Origin: Pseudomonadota bacterium
GTDB lineage: Bacteria; Myxococcota_A; Polyangia; Polyangiales; Polyangiaceae
Direction: 5' to 3'
Assembly: GCA_023402175.1 (NCBI GenBank)
Contig: JAEXCN010000483.1
Coordinates: 1 to 40,522 of the forward strand
DNA length: 40,522 nucleotides
Below are positions 7,980 through 15,107 of the stretch, in pieces; positions within the stretch are counted from its first letter, which is position 1; each line of letters opens with the position of its first letter. The notes beneath the pieces were generated by a model, which searched no databases, was not told the origin of the DNA, and saw nothing but the letters and a program-made list of their open reading frames with translations. A program made the translations under genes and the position numbers.

Positions 7980-8507
7980 TCATCCCTCGTCCGCGCTTAC
8001 ATCAGGGCGGAACGTGAAGGGCACACGGACGCGCGAGGACCCGCCGTGCTCGGGCGGAGCAAACCTGGCGCTGCGGACGTGCCGGGTCATGCAATCGACG
8101 GTGTCGCGCCCGAGCATGGCCCCGCCGATTGTCGACACGTCGCGTGGGCGTCCGTCGGCTCCGACGAGCACGTCGACGACGAGGTACGCGCGCGCGTCTG
8201 GATGCGAGGCGAGGCGTCTCGTGTAACAGGCGATGAGCTGCGGGTGCATCGAGCGGAAGACGCGGGTCGCTTCGTCCTCGGCGGCGGTCCAAGGATCGAT
8301 CGCGTGAACGGCGCGCGCGGGGTCGGGCGCAGCGTCGGACGTGGCCGCGATCGCCTTCCCGGCGAAGGCAATGGCCTCACTCGTCATCGTGACGTTCGCT
8401 GGCGGGCTCACGACCTGGCGACGCGGAGTCGAGCAACCCGTGAAGAGCGCGAGAACGAGCCACAGGGCGAACGAGGTTCCGACAACAGCAGCGCGGTTCG
8501 TGTTCAT
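7980..8507 (-). CDS. AgmX/PglI C-terminal-domain-like lipoprotein
   Basis: The protein has 175 residues. The signal is MNTNR, a hydrophobic core and the lipobox LFTGC (Cys25). Residues ~95-165 show the pattern C-Y-x3-L-x2-P...V-x-V-x-V-x2-DGRP...GG...V-x2-C-x-T-x4-FAPPE-x-G...V-x-FTF. This resembles the AgmX/PglI C-terminal domain common in myxobacteria, a TonB-C-like fold often found in gliding and envelope proteins. Two conserved Cys (ACYTR and DCMTR) could pair. The gene stands alone, and a dispersed repeat starts 2 bases upstream of its ATG. Its precise role is unknown. Confidence 0.75.
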   Translation of the reverse strand: MNTNRAAVVGTSFALWLVLALFTGCSTPRRQVVSPPANVTMTSEAIAFAGKAIAATSDAAPDPARAVHAIDPWTAAEDEATRVFRSMHPQLIACYTRRLASHPDARAYLVVDVLVGADGRPRDVSTIGGAMLGRDTVDCMTRHVRSARFAPPEHGGSSRVRVPFTFRPDVSADEG

Positions 8508-8508
8508 G

Positions 8509-8614
8509 CCCGCCGCTCAGCACCGACCGTGCCTGGATCGCGCCTCTCTAATCACGCAGAGTTGCGCGCGTCCGGACCTGGCCCGGGCCTGGCCCCAGGG
8601 TGGCCCGGGCCAGG
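8509..8614. repeat. Dispersed intergenic repeat, copy 1, ending in a GC-rich hairpin
   Basis: Starting at CCCGCCGCTCAG (8509), this segment matches 19214-19275 with no gaps. 11 of the first 12 bases agree, and 18 of 20 agree over the core TCACGCAGA-N-TTGCGCGCG. Both copies then run into a GGCC/CCGG-rich palindrome. Here that is CCTGGCCCGGGCC paired perfectly with GGCCCGGGCCAGG (13-bp stem, 12-nt loop, 8577-8614). It may act as the terminator for the gene to its right on the minus strand, or be a family of palindromic elements. Confidence 0.6.
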
Positions 8615-8663
8615 CGGTGGACGCCAAGACATCGCTGACAGGTCAGTCACCGGTTCCTGGCGT

Positions 8664-9521
8664 TCAGGCGGAATAGAGGAGTCGTGCGAGGGACGTGACG
8701 ATCGCCAGCGCCTCCTCGGGAGGAACGATCGCGTCCTTTGCAAAGGGACGACGCCACGCAAGATCAATCACGCCATCGCCGACGTACAGGCCGAGAAGCT
8801 CGTTCCGCATCGAGAGGAGGAGCTTCCGACGTGGCGCATCGAGGAGAGCGCGCGCAAGCGAGGGATCTCCCTTGACGAGGAACGCTTCATCGAACGCGGG
8901 CTCGATCGGGACGGTATCGCGCGGTGGGAAAGCGCGGCGAAAGAGGCTCCGCGGCTGGAGGTGCAGCGCAGGGCAGCGCGGTGCAGCCGTCCGCAACATG
9001 CAGTCGACCTTCCTTCCGGGAAAGAACACGTTGTTCGTCGCCCTGCCGCGCGCGGCGAAGGCCAGCTCCGTCCCGTTGCGCTCCAGGCGAGCGATCATCC
9101 CGACGCCGTGCTCGCGGACGTCCTTTGCATCGCGCACCTGATCGCGGAACGGCCGTTCGATCGAGAACGTGCGTCGATGCGAGCCGAACGGGAACGGCTT
9201 CGGCTCCGGCGGCAGCGGGAACTCGCGCGAGCGGCGACGCACCCGCTCTGCCTCCACTTCCGCGCGCGCCATGAGGGCGGAGAGCTGCGCGGCGAGCTCA
9301 TCGAGGATCGCGACCACCTCGGGTCCGGGAGGGCGCGCGATCGTCAGGTCGATCCGCAACGCGAGCGCGTCGATCTCGTGAACTGTGCCGCGGGGAAGGA
9401 TCGCCCGGCGGAGCGGAGAGACCGCGCGCAGTCTATCGATCTCCAGCCGTCGCTCGCGGATCTGCTCGGCGATCGCGGCCTCGGCGCTCCTGTACTGCGT
9501 CCCCGTCATGGCAGCTTGCAT
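8664..9521 (-). CDS. Uncharacterised protein (DUF3137-like pattern)
   Basis: The protein has 285 residues with ATG at 9519-9521, only 10 bases after the stop of the preceding gene, so the two are probably one transcript. An alternative ATG lies at 9507-9509. The N-terminal ~100 residues are helical and charged (AEQIRERRLEIDRL, DELAAQLSALMARAEVEAERV), possibly a coiled coil. The C-terminal part has EPAFDEAFLVKGDP...LL...RKLLLSMRNELLGLYVGDG. That resembles the FDE-x-F-V-x-GD...G pattern of DUF3137-type soluble domains, and this assignment is tentative. There is no signal peptide or membrane segment, so it is cytoplasmic. A mild SD (GTGGAC) precedes the start. Confidence 0.7.
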   Translation of the reverse strand: MQAAMTGTQYRSAEAAIAEQIRERRLEIDRLRAVSPLRRAILPRGTVHEIDALALRIDLTIARPPGPEVVAILDELAAQLSALMARAEVEAERVRRRSREFPLPPEPKPFPFGSHRRTFSIERPFRDQVRDAKDVREHGVGMIARLERNGTELAFAARGRATNNVFFPGRKVDCMLRTAAPRCPALHLQPRSLFRRAFPPRDTVPIEPAFDEAFLVKGDPSLARALLDAPRRKLLLSMRNELLGLYVGDGVIDLAWRRPFAKDAIVPPEEALAIVTSLARLLYSA

Positions 9522-9531
9522 CGTCCACTCA

Positions 9532-10368
9532 TCACGGCTTGATGACCACCGGCATCTCGATGCAGAGCCCGCCGATGCCGATACCGAACGCGACACGTCC
9601 GCAGATCTCGGGCTTGCCGTCCTTGTCGTCGTCACGGACTCCGAGGTGCGCCTCAGCGCCGATGCCAACGGTGAGCCCAGCGGTCGCGCTCCAGCCGGAG
9701 TATTTGATCGTCCCCTCGCCGCTCGCCACGGCTGCCGACGCGCCCGCGTTGACGCCGTGACTGCCATCCGAGTTGTCGATGCCGATGTGCGCGTTTGCCG
9801 TCAGCGCTTCGACGGATACAGCCACGTGCTCGCTCGAATACCCGAGTCGGGCGAACGTGCCCTGAAGCTCGTTCTGCTCGCCTCCTTGGATGGAGACGCT
9901 CAGCGCCTCGAACTCGATTCCTTCCTCTGTACGTCCCTTGAGGGCGGCGACGCCGGCGAAGGCGCTCCCTCCGTCGTGCGTGCGCCCCTCGGAGGCGTAG
10001 GGCCGGAGGCTGCGCTCTGACGTGCGCGCCGCGTTCCCCGAGGCGCCGGTGCGCGAGGGAGCCACCGGAGCGTCCGTCTTCGCAGGGGGTGCATCCGAGC
10101 GGGGATCGGGTGCCGAGCCGCGGCTCGAGACCGCCGTGCCCGGCCAGCGTCCGCCGCACATCCCGCCGCCCTCGCTCGCATTGCGTGCGGCGGCGACAGC
10201 ATTCGCATCGCATGAGGTCGGAACCCTGTCCCAGTCGATGGGCGTGGTCGAGACGAGCCGCTCCCGGCAAGCCGGTGCCGGCGATTCGTGGGGGATGGCT
10301 TCGGGCTGCTCGTCCTCCGGTCGGCGGCAGACGTTCCGCGAGGGATCGCTCGAGATTCGTTCGGTCAT
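9532..10368 (-). CDS. Unknown protein with Gly/Ala-rich C-terminal beta domain
   Basis: The protein has 278 residues from ATG 10366-10368. The frame is open far upstream, but that part lies antiparallel to no function and overlaps the WYL gene. The first ~150 residues are polar and low complexity with a few Cys. Residues ~150-278 form a repetitive beta-like domain (AHIGIDNSDGSHGVNAGASA, then AGLTVGIGAEAHLGV) with a DDDKDGKPEICG stretch resembling a Ca-binding DxDxDG loop. It ends in alternating hydrophobic strands. This look recalls the repetitive C-terminal parts of polymorphic secreted proteins, but no family is recognised and no signal peptide is present. It is followed within 10 bases by the 285-residue protein gene. 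Confidence 0.65.
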   Translation of the reverse strand: MTERISSDPSRNVCRRPEDEQPEAIPHESPAPACRERLVSTTPIDWDRVPTSCDANAVAAARNASEGGGMCGGRWPGTAVSSRGSAPDPRSDAPPAKTDAPVAPSRTGASGNAARTSERSLRPYASEGRTHDGGSAFAGVAALKGRTEEGIEFEALSVSIQGGEQNELQGTFARLGYSSEHVAVSVEALTANAHIGIDNSDGSHGVNAGASAAVASGEGTIKYSGWSATAGLTVGIGAEAHLGVRDDDKDGKPEICGRVAFGIGIGGLCIEMPVVIKP

Positions 10369-10481
10369 GCCCGCCCGTTCGGCCACTCGGCGGACGAGTT
10401 GCGTCCAATCGTCAGTACGTCCCGCGATCTGCAGCTTCGCTCGACAAAGTCCGCAGGTCCGTCGGTCCGCCGGATGCGCGA

Positions 10482-11441
10482 TTACGGTGCGATGGGCTGG
10501 CCGGTGGCGTTCGCGAACGCATCGCGCGCGATCGCCGCGACCTGCTCGGCAAGCGCCGGCGTCTCCGGTCGCGCCGCCGCGCCGAGGCTGGCGACGAAGC
10601 GAGCGACGAGGGTGACCGCGGTCGTCTCCACGACGAAGCGCACGCCGTCCTTCTCCTCCTCCTGTGTGACGCGCCCCTCCGGGAGGTTTCGAGCGACCCA
10701 TGCGGCCTCCGCCTGACGAACGAAGAACGCACAGCGCACGACGGGGCCGTCCTCGTGAAAGCTGCCGAAGCTCTCGCTGTCGAAGGCCGCGAGCTCTTCG
10801 GGCATCACGTGGCGGAACGGCTCGCCTCGATCGAGGTCCGCGAACGACACGCCGCTCACGCGGAAGCGGCGGAGCGCATTCGCCTTGTGACACGTCGCGA
10901 TGAAATGCGGATGCGGGCCGAGATCGACGCGATGGACCGAGACGTGACGCCACGACTCGCTCCGCCGGCTCGCCGTGAAGTAGCGCATCTTCAGCGCCAC
11001 GCGTTTCGCAGCAGCATCCTCGACGAGCGCGAGCCAGCGCTCTTCCTCGGCGCGAACCTCCGGCGGGCGGACGGCGTCGGGATCGAAGCCCTTGCTCGAG
11101 TGTCCGAGGTTCGACAAGCGCTTCACGACGAGATCGATGAACTTGTCCCGAAGCTCGCTCCGCGGCGCACGCGCAATCAAACGAAGGAGGTCTTCGATCT
11201 CGTCCGGCTTGAAGACGAGCGCGCCGGGGAACCAGTCCTGCGGCACGCTCCAGTAGACGTGAGGATGCTCCTCGTCGCGTTCGAGCTTGAAGCCGCTCGC
11301 CGCGAGCTCGCCGAGCCGCTTGCGGATCGTCTCCGACTGCGTCTCGAGGCGCCTCGCAAGGTCCGCCTGCGTCCACGTCCGCTGCTCGATGAAGGCCGCG
11401 ATGATCCCGAACAGTGTCTCCGTCGCGCTGCGCTGACCCAC
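10482..11441 (-). CDS. WYL-domain transcriptional regulator
   Basis: The protein has 319 residues using GTG at 11441. The open frame extends to 11606, but that stretch overlaps the neighbouring gene. Residues ~5-65 are a winged HTH (TETLFGIIAAFIEQ, TWTQADLARRLETQSETIRKRL), typical of the DeoR-like N-terminus of WYL proteins. Residues ~140-225 are a WYL module (VALKMRYFTAS...HRVDLGPHPHFIATC...ALRRFRVSGVS). The canonical W-Y-L triad is only partly kept. A C-terminal WCX-like extension follows. Such regulators usually bind a small ligand or nucleic acid and often sit in defence or DNA-repair loci. It may control the downstream pair of unknown genes. No operator was identified. Confidence 0.8.
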   Translation of the reverse strand: MGQRSATETLFGIIAAFIEQRTWTQADLARRLETQSETIRKRLGELAASGFKLERDEEHPHVYWSVPQDWFPGALVFKPDEIEDLLRLIARAPRSELRDKFIDLVVKRLSNLGHSSKGFDPDAVRPPEVRAEEERWLALVEDAAAKRVALKMRYFTASRRSESWRHVSVHRVDLGPHPHFIATCHKANALRRFRVSGVSFADLDRGEPFRHVMPEELAAFDSESFGSFHEDGPVVRCAFFVRQAEAAWVARNLPEGRVTQEEEKDGVRFVVETTAVTLVARFVASLGAAARPETPALAEQVAAIARDAFANATGQPIAP

Positions 11442-11494
11442 GCTCGAAACATACGCCAGACCTGACGCGCCCGCACCGAGTCCGGATTGGCCGT

Positions 11495-11755
11495 TCACCC
11501 GTTCGCGACTCGGACGTCGTCCTCCACCTCGGCGGGGGCCATCGTCAAAATGGAGACGATGCGGTGGAGCGTCTCGGGTTGAAGCCGCTGCTTCAGCTCC
11601 GCCCACAAGCGCTCCTGACGTTCGATCTGCGAGAGACTGCCGAAGATCGGCGACACGATGAAGCCGCCGATGTTGCCACTCTGGGTCCTCTCGAGGTGGA
11701 TTTGCTCTGCGTCGAATCCCGCTGCCACGAGCGCCTGCTTCACCTCTTCTTCCAT
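11495..11755 (-). CDS. Small BolA-like protein
   Basis: The protein has 86 residues. The ATG at 11753-11755 is preceded by GGAGCG and overlaps the 3' end of the HEPN-like gene by 16 bases, suggesting coupled translation. The fold pattern is helix (MEEEVKQALVAAGF), strand, then SPIFGSLSQIERQERLWAEL, then LHRIVSILTMAPAE. This follows the order SP-x-F-x-G-x-S-x4-R...V...L...HAL...TP-x-E of BolA/IbaG proteins. The usual His of the signature is displaced (LHRIV). True BolA proteins bind glutaredoxins or nucleic acid. This could instead be an unrelated small alpha-beta partner of the HEPN-like protein. Confidence 0.6.
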   Translation of the reverse strand: MEEEVKQALVAAGFDAEQIHLERTQSGNIGGFIVSPIFGSLSQIERQERLWAELKQRLQPETLHRIVSILTMAPAEVEDDVRVANG

Positions 11756-12188
11756 TGGAACGCTCCTTTGTTGACGATCGTCGTCGCGTTCTCCAGTGCG
11801 ATTCGCGCGTTCTCCTTCAGCGTATCGCCTTCGACGCCTCGGTCGAGCTGTAGCCGCTTGATCTCCCCGCGAAGCCTGCGTTCCGGCGCGTACCGGTAGT
11901 TGTTCTTCCACCGGGCCCAGACCTCACCAAGAGCTGCCGAGATCCGATTCCGCTGCTTCTCGCCAACGAAGCGCTCCAGCGTCGCAGCTTTCGCGATGCG
12001 CATGAGGTCGTGGCGACCATCAAGCTCGTCGGTGTCACCACGGCAAACGCGCGGAGCACGCATTCGACGGCGATTCCCGAGAGGTACAGCGTCTCCGCGA
12101 ACCGAGCGCTCGCGTACGTGACGTGAGCCGCGACGATGCGCTCGGCGGCTGCATCGATGTAGTCGTCACCGGACAGCTTCATGCTCAC
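11740..12188 (-). pseudogene. HEPN-like helical protein gene with one frameshift
   Basis: Frame 1 starts at GTG 12188 or ATG 12182 (MKLSGDDYIDAAAERI) and reads YLSGIAVECVLRAFA. It then turns into nonsense near 12040. A second frame takes over at RGDTDELDGRHDLMRIA and runs to a stop at 11740 (...NKGAFQWKKR). Joined, this gives ~145 residues with the HEPN pattern G-IA-x-E-x-x-L-RA...HDL. No clear R-x4-6-H catalytic motif was seen. Loss of one base explains the shift; a sequencing error or programmed frameshifting are alternatives. The protein-like quality on both sides suggests the damage is recent or artefactual. The gene overlaps the BolA-like gene. Confidence 0.6.
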
Positions 12189-12233
12189 GCGTACGGGACT
12201 TCGCCCGCCCGTCGGAAATGATTTGGCGGTCGA

Positions 12234-13259
12234 TCAGCGGCTTTCGACCAACCGCGGAACGGTCGACGACGATGCGCGAACTTCCGGAGCGAACGGCGAA
12301 GTCTCGAGCACCGTCTTTCCGTCTAGATCCCGCGTGAGACGATGGACGGCCTGCCACGCGATGACCACGTCGTCGCTGTCGGCGACCGCTCGCTCCACAC
12401 GCGCGGACAGCGACGGCTGCCCGGCGACCGCGATCGATCGCGCATCGCCGACGGCAACCACGCCCGTGCCGGCATGGACGAGGGCCATGCTGCCGAACGG
12501 CTCGTTCTTGCAAGGCAGCTCGCGCTCGCCGTCGATCACGAGCTGCGGAAGGCGCACCGTCACGACGCGCGTCGCTTCAGGGAGCGGGAGCGCGAGCACG
12601 GCGCGGCCATCGTGGATCGCGACGGCGCGTGCTGCGCGGCCCGGCATTCCGTGCGGTGAGAGGAGCGTGCCCCCGGCGCCAGCGAAGTGGCTCGTGGCCA
12701 ATCGGCGAAAGGTCGCTGACTCCCGCGTCTGCGCGTTCAGGATCTTCGTCGGCGGCGCGAGCACAATCGTGCGCCCCGTCGGTCCCGACGTCGGCGGACG
12801 CTCTTCGAAGAACGCCGTCACGACGGTGCCCGAGGCTGCATCGGCATCGATGCTCGGCATCGTTCCCTGGCCGATCTCCTCGCGTGCTTCGACGGCGAGT
12901 CCCGGCGTGACGCGCATGAGGACGACGGGCGCCTCTTCGTTCGTCGCGCCGAAGACGACGAAGATGCGGCTGTCGGCGCGCACGGTCCTGACCATGGAAG
13001 CAGGCTCCGGCAGCGAGCCGAGTCGCTTCCGGGACACGGCCCGCGCGAGCGCGATGTCCCATTCGAAGGCCGCCGCCTCGTGGCTCGCTCCGACGTGGAA
13101 GACGAGCAGCGTACCCTTCGGATGTCGCGAACTCGGCGCGTCGCCGGCGACGATCGCTGCGAACCCATGATCGATCGGCAGCGCCACCCCCCCCGCCTCT
13201 GCACGAAGAGAGACGAGCAGCATCGCGACGACGACGGCGAACAGCGTAACGAGCCGCAT
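12234..13259 (-). CDS. Secreted protein, probable beta-propeller-like, coupled to a cysteine peptidase gene
   Basis: The protein has 341 residues. The start ATG (13257-13259) shares one base with the TGA of the upstream peptidase gene (TGATG) and follows GGTGGGGA. The N-terminus MRLVTLFAVVVAMLLVSLRA ending AEA-GG is a Sec signal peptide without a lipobox Cys. The mature part is a series of short beta strands with small loops (LLVFHVGA, IFVVFGATNE, PVVLMRV, TGVVAVGDA, DDVVIAWQ) at roughly 40-50 residue spacing, suggesting a propeller. No catalytic motif was found. The tight coupling suggests it works with, or protects the cell from, the peptidase; this is inference. Confidence 0.75.
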   Translation of the reverse strand: MRLVTLFAVVVAMLLVSLRAEAGGVALPIDHGFAAIVAGDAPSSRHPKGTLLVFHVGASHEAAAFEWDIALARAVSRKRLGSLPEPASMVRTVRADSRIFVVFGATNEEAPVVLMRVTPGLAVEAREEIGQGTMPSIDADAASGTVVTAFFEERPPTSGPTGRTIVLAPPTKILNAQTRESATFRRLATSHFAGAGGTLLSPHGMPGRAARAVAIHDGRAVLALPLPEATRVVTVRLPQLVIDGERELPCKNEPFGSMALVHAGTGVVAVGDARSIAVAGQPSLSARVERAVADSDDVVIAWQAVHRLTRDLDGKTVLETSPFAPEVRASSSTVPRLVESR

Positions 13260-14383
13260 CACGTCCCCACCTTCGGCCGGTAACCCCCATGAAAGCGCTC
13301 GCCCGCGGGCCCTTCGCTCGAGGTGCGCTCCACGGGCGGAGTCACGTGCGGGTCGAAGGACGTCCAGAGCTTCGTCGACTCGTCGTAGATCCAGGTGTCG
13401 CGCCTGAAGCCGCCGTAGTCCGCGCCGTACGGACCCGCGCCCCACGACGAGTCCACCTCGATGAAGTGGCGCGAGCCGACGGTCGTGAGCGAGCGCACGA
13501 TCACGTTGTGCCCCACCGTCTCGGGCGGAAGCGGATCGAGCGTCATCACGTCGCCGGGACGAGCGGACGATGGATCGATCTTTCTGAACGCACGGTTGCC
13601 GTCGAGCGCACGGAAGTTCTCCATCCCGACCTCTCGAAGGCCGAGTGCCTTCGCGTTCGCGCCGCTCGCCGCGATGGCCGCAAGATAGGTGTAGCCGGCG
13701 CAGTCGATGCCGATGCCCCATTCCCACTGCATCTGACGGATCCGCGTTGCGACGTCGCCGGGCGGCGGCGGGAGGTGTCCGGCGTCGATCAAGGCCTGCG
13801 TCACCTTCACGAGGTCGCGCGCCGAGCCACGCCCGAGCAAGACCATCTCGGCGCTCACGCCGGCGCGCGCCGCGATCCGGCGGAGCTCGGGAGCGTGCTC
13901 TCTTGCGGATGCCTCGTTCGCGCCGCCGTTCATGCGAAACATCGGTCGCGCGGTGACGGAGGCGCCATCGACCGTGTACGGGCCAGACAGGCCATCGCGA
14001 AGCGCATCGAGGCGAGCGCCGACGATCGCGTCTCGCGACGGCGCGGCGGACGGCGCATCGAGCCGCTGGATCGCCTGCGCACGGAGGCCGGCGAAGAACG
14101 CCTGACGCTCCGGTGTCTCCTTCGCCGGCAAGCTGCCGCGAAGCTCGCGGGCATCGCGGGCATCGCGCGCAGGAGCATGGTCGGCACGCGGTCGATCATC
14201 GAGGTCGACGGGCGGCGCCTCGGGTCGCGAGCGAGGTTCGATACGCATGCCGCCCCGGTCGGCCGGGGGCGTCGAGCGGTTGCGTGGATTCTTCGGTGTC
14301 CGGACCTTCCGGTCCTTGCGGTCCGGCGCGGCTTCAACCGCAGTCGCCCTAGCTCGCGCCTGTTCTAGCGCGAGGGCCCGCAC
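13259..14383 (-). CDS. NlpC/P60-like (C40-type) cysteine peptidase
   Basis: The protein has 374 residues from GTG 14383. A second candidate start, ATG 14248, removes a basic low-complexity leader and avoids a 35-base overlap with the preceding gene. The catalytic part lies in residues ~215-345. It has GIGIDCAGYTYLAAI with nucleophile Cys228, then GDVMTLDP...VGHNVIV with His292, and FIEVDSSWG providing a third polar residue. The order and spacing fit NlpC/P60/CHAP-like peptidoglycan amidases or endopeptidases. There is no signal peptide, so export would need another route. The N-terminal 120 residues are Arg/Pro-rich, possibly a targeting or linker region. It overlaps the next gene as TGATG. 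Confidence 0.75.
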   Translation of the reverse strand: MRALALEQARARATAVEAAPDRKDRKVRTPKNPRNRSTPPADRGGMRIEPRSRPEAPPVDLDDRPRADHAPARDARDARELRGSLPAKETPERQAFFAGLRAQAIQRLDAPSAAPSRDAIVGARLDALRDGLSGPYTVDGASVTARPMFRMNGGANEASAREHAPELRRIAARAGVSAEMVLLGRGSARDLVKVTQALIDAGHLPPPPGDVATRIRQMQWEWGIGIDCAGYTYLAAIAASGANAKALGLREVGMENFRALDGNRAFRKIDPSSARPGDVMTLDPLPPETVGHNVIVRSLTTVGSRHFIEVDSSWGAGPYGADYGGFRRDTWIYDESTKLWTSFDPHVTPPVERTSSEGPAGERFHGGYRPKVGT

Positions 14384-15017
14384 GCGGCCGAGGCGTTCCG
14401 CGACCTCGTCGAGCTTGGCCGCGCCGGCGGATCAGTGCCGCCTCGAGTCGCGCGAAGTCGATGCTCTTGCGCGGGTACCGGCGGAGCGAGAGGTGACGAG
14501 CCCGTGCGACCTCGCGCACGTTCGGCAGCGGATCCGGATCTGCCTTCGGCCAGAACGGGCGCAGCTCACGCAGGAAGATGTTCGTGGTCACGGGTCCGAC
14601 GCCATAGAGCTCCTGCAGTCGGCGTTCGAGATCGCGCGCATCGGTGGCGCGTTCATGCACCTGCGTGATGCGGCCGCCGTACTCCTTCAGGAGTTGCTCG
14701 CAGTCGCGGAGGAGCTGCGTCGACTTTCGCCCGTCGTACCGGACGTAACCGCCCTCGCGCATGATGGGATTGACGAGGAAGTCCCAGCCTGCGTCGACGA
14801 TCGCACGAGGCGAAAGTAGTCCGTACCGTTCGAAGGCATGGTAGGTGTTCTTCGCGATCGTCTCGCCGATGCGCGCTCCGAAGAGAACGCTGGCGATGAA
14901 CCACTTGAAGCATTCGCGCTCGGTGTTTCGCGCAAGATCGATCCCGAGCTCCTCCGAATAGAGGCGGGCCTTGCGGAGCGATGGTTCGGCGAGACGGGCG
15001 CTGGACGCGGAAGCCAT
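14349..15017 (-). CDS. HhH-GPD-type DNA glycosylase-like protein
   Basis: The protein has 222 residues. Helices at ~30-110 (CFKWFIASVLFGARIGETIA and others) are followed by the helix-hairpin-helix LYGVGPVTTNIFLREL. A PKADPDPLP stretch contributes an Asp in the position of the catalytic Asp of the HhH-GPD superfamily. The Lys of bifunctional Nth-type enzymes (GVGxKTA) is absent, and there is no C-terminal Cys cluster for a 4Fe-4S centre. It would therefore be a monofunctional glycosylase, or a binding protein. The C-terminus is an Arg-rich tail. It lies 90 bases downstream of the SNF2 helicase gene on the same strand, possibly in the same transcript. Base-excision repair or damage recognition is the likely area. 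Confidence 0.75.
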   Translation of the reverse strand: MASASSARLAEPSLRKARLYSEELGIDLARNTERECFKWFIASVLFGARIGETIAKNTYHAFERYGLLSPRAIVDAGWDFLVNPIMREGGYVRYDGRKSTQLLRDCEQLLKEYGGRITQVHERATDARDLERRLQELYGVGPVTTNIFLRELRPFWPKADPDPLPNVREVARARHLSLRRYPRKSIDFARLEAALIRRRGQARRGRGTPRPRAGPRARTGAS

Positions 15018-15107
15018 GCCACTCGTCGAGCACGCGCCGTACCCGACTACGCGCGCGTCGTCGCGGCCGCGCTCGCTCGCTTGCGAGGTCGCACGAATAT
15101 GCCGTGG

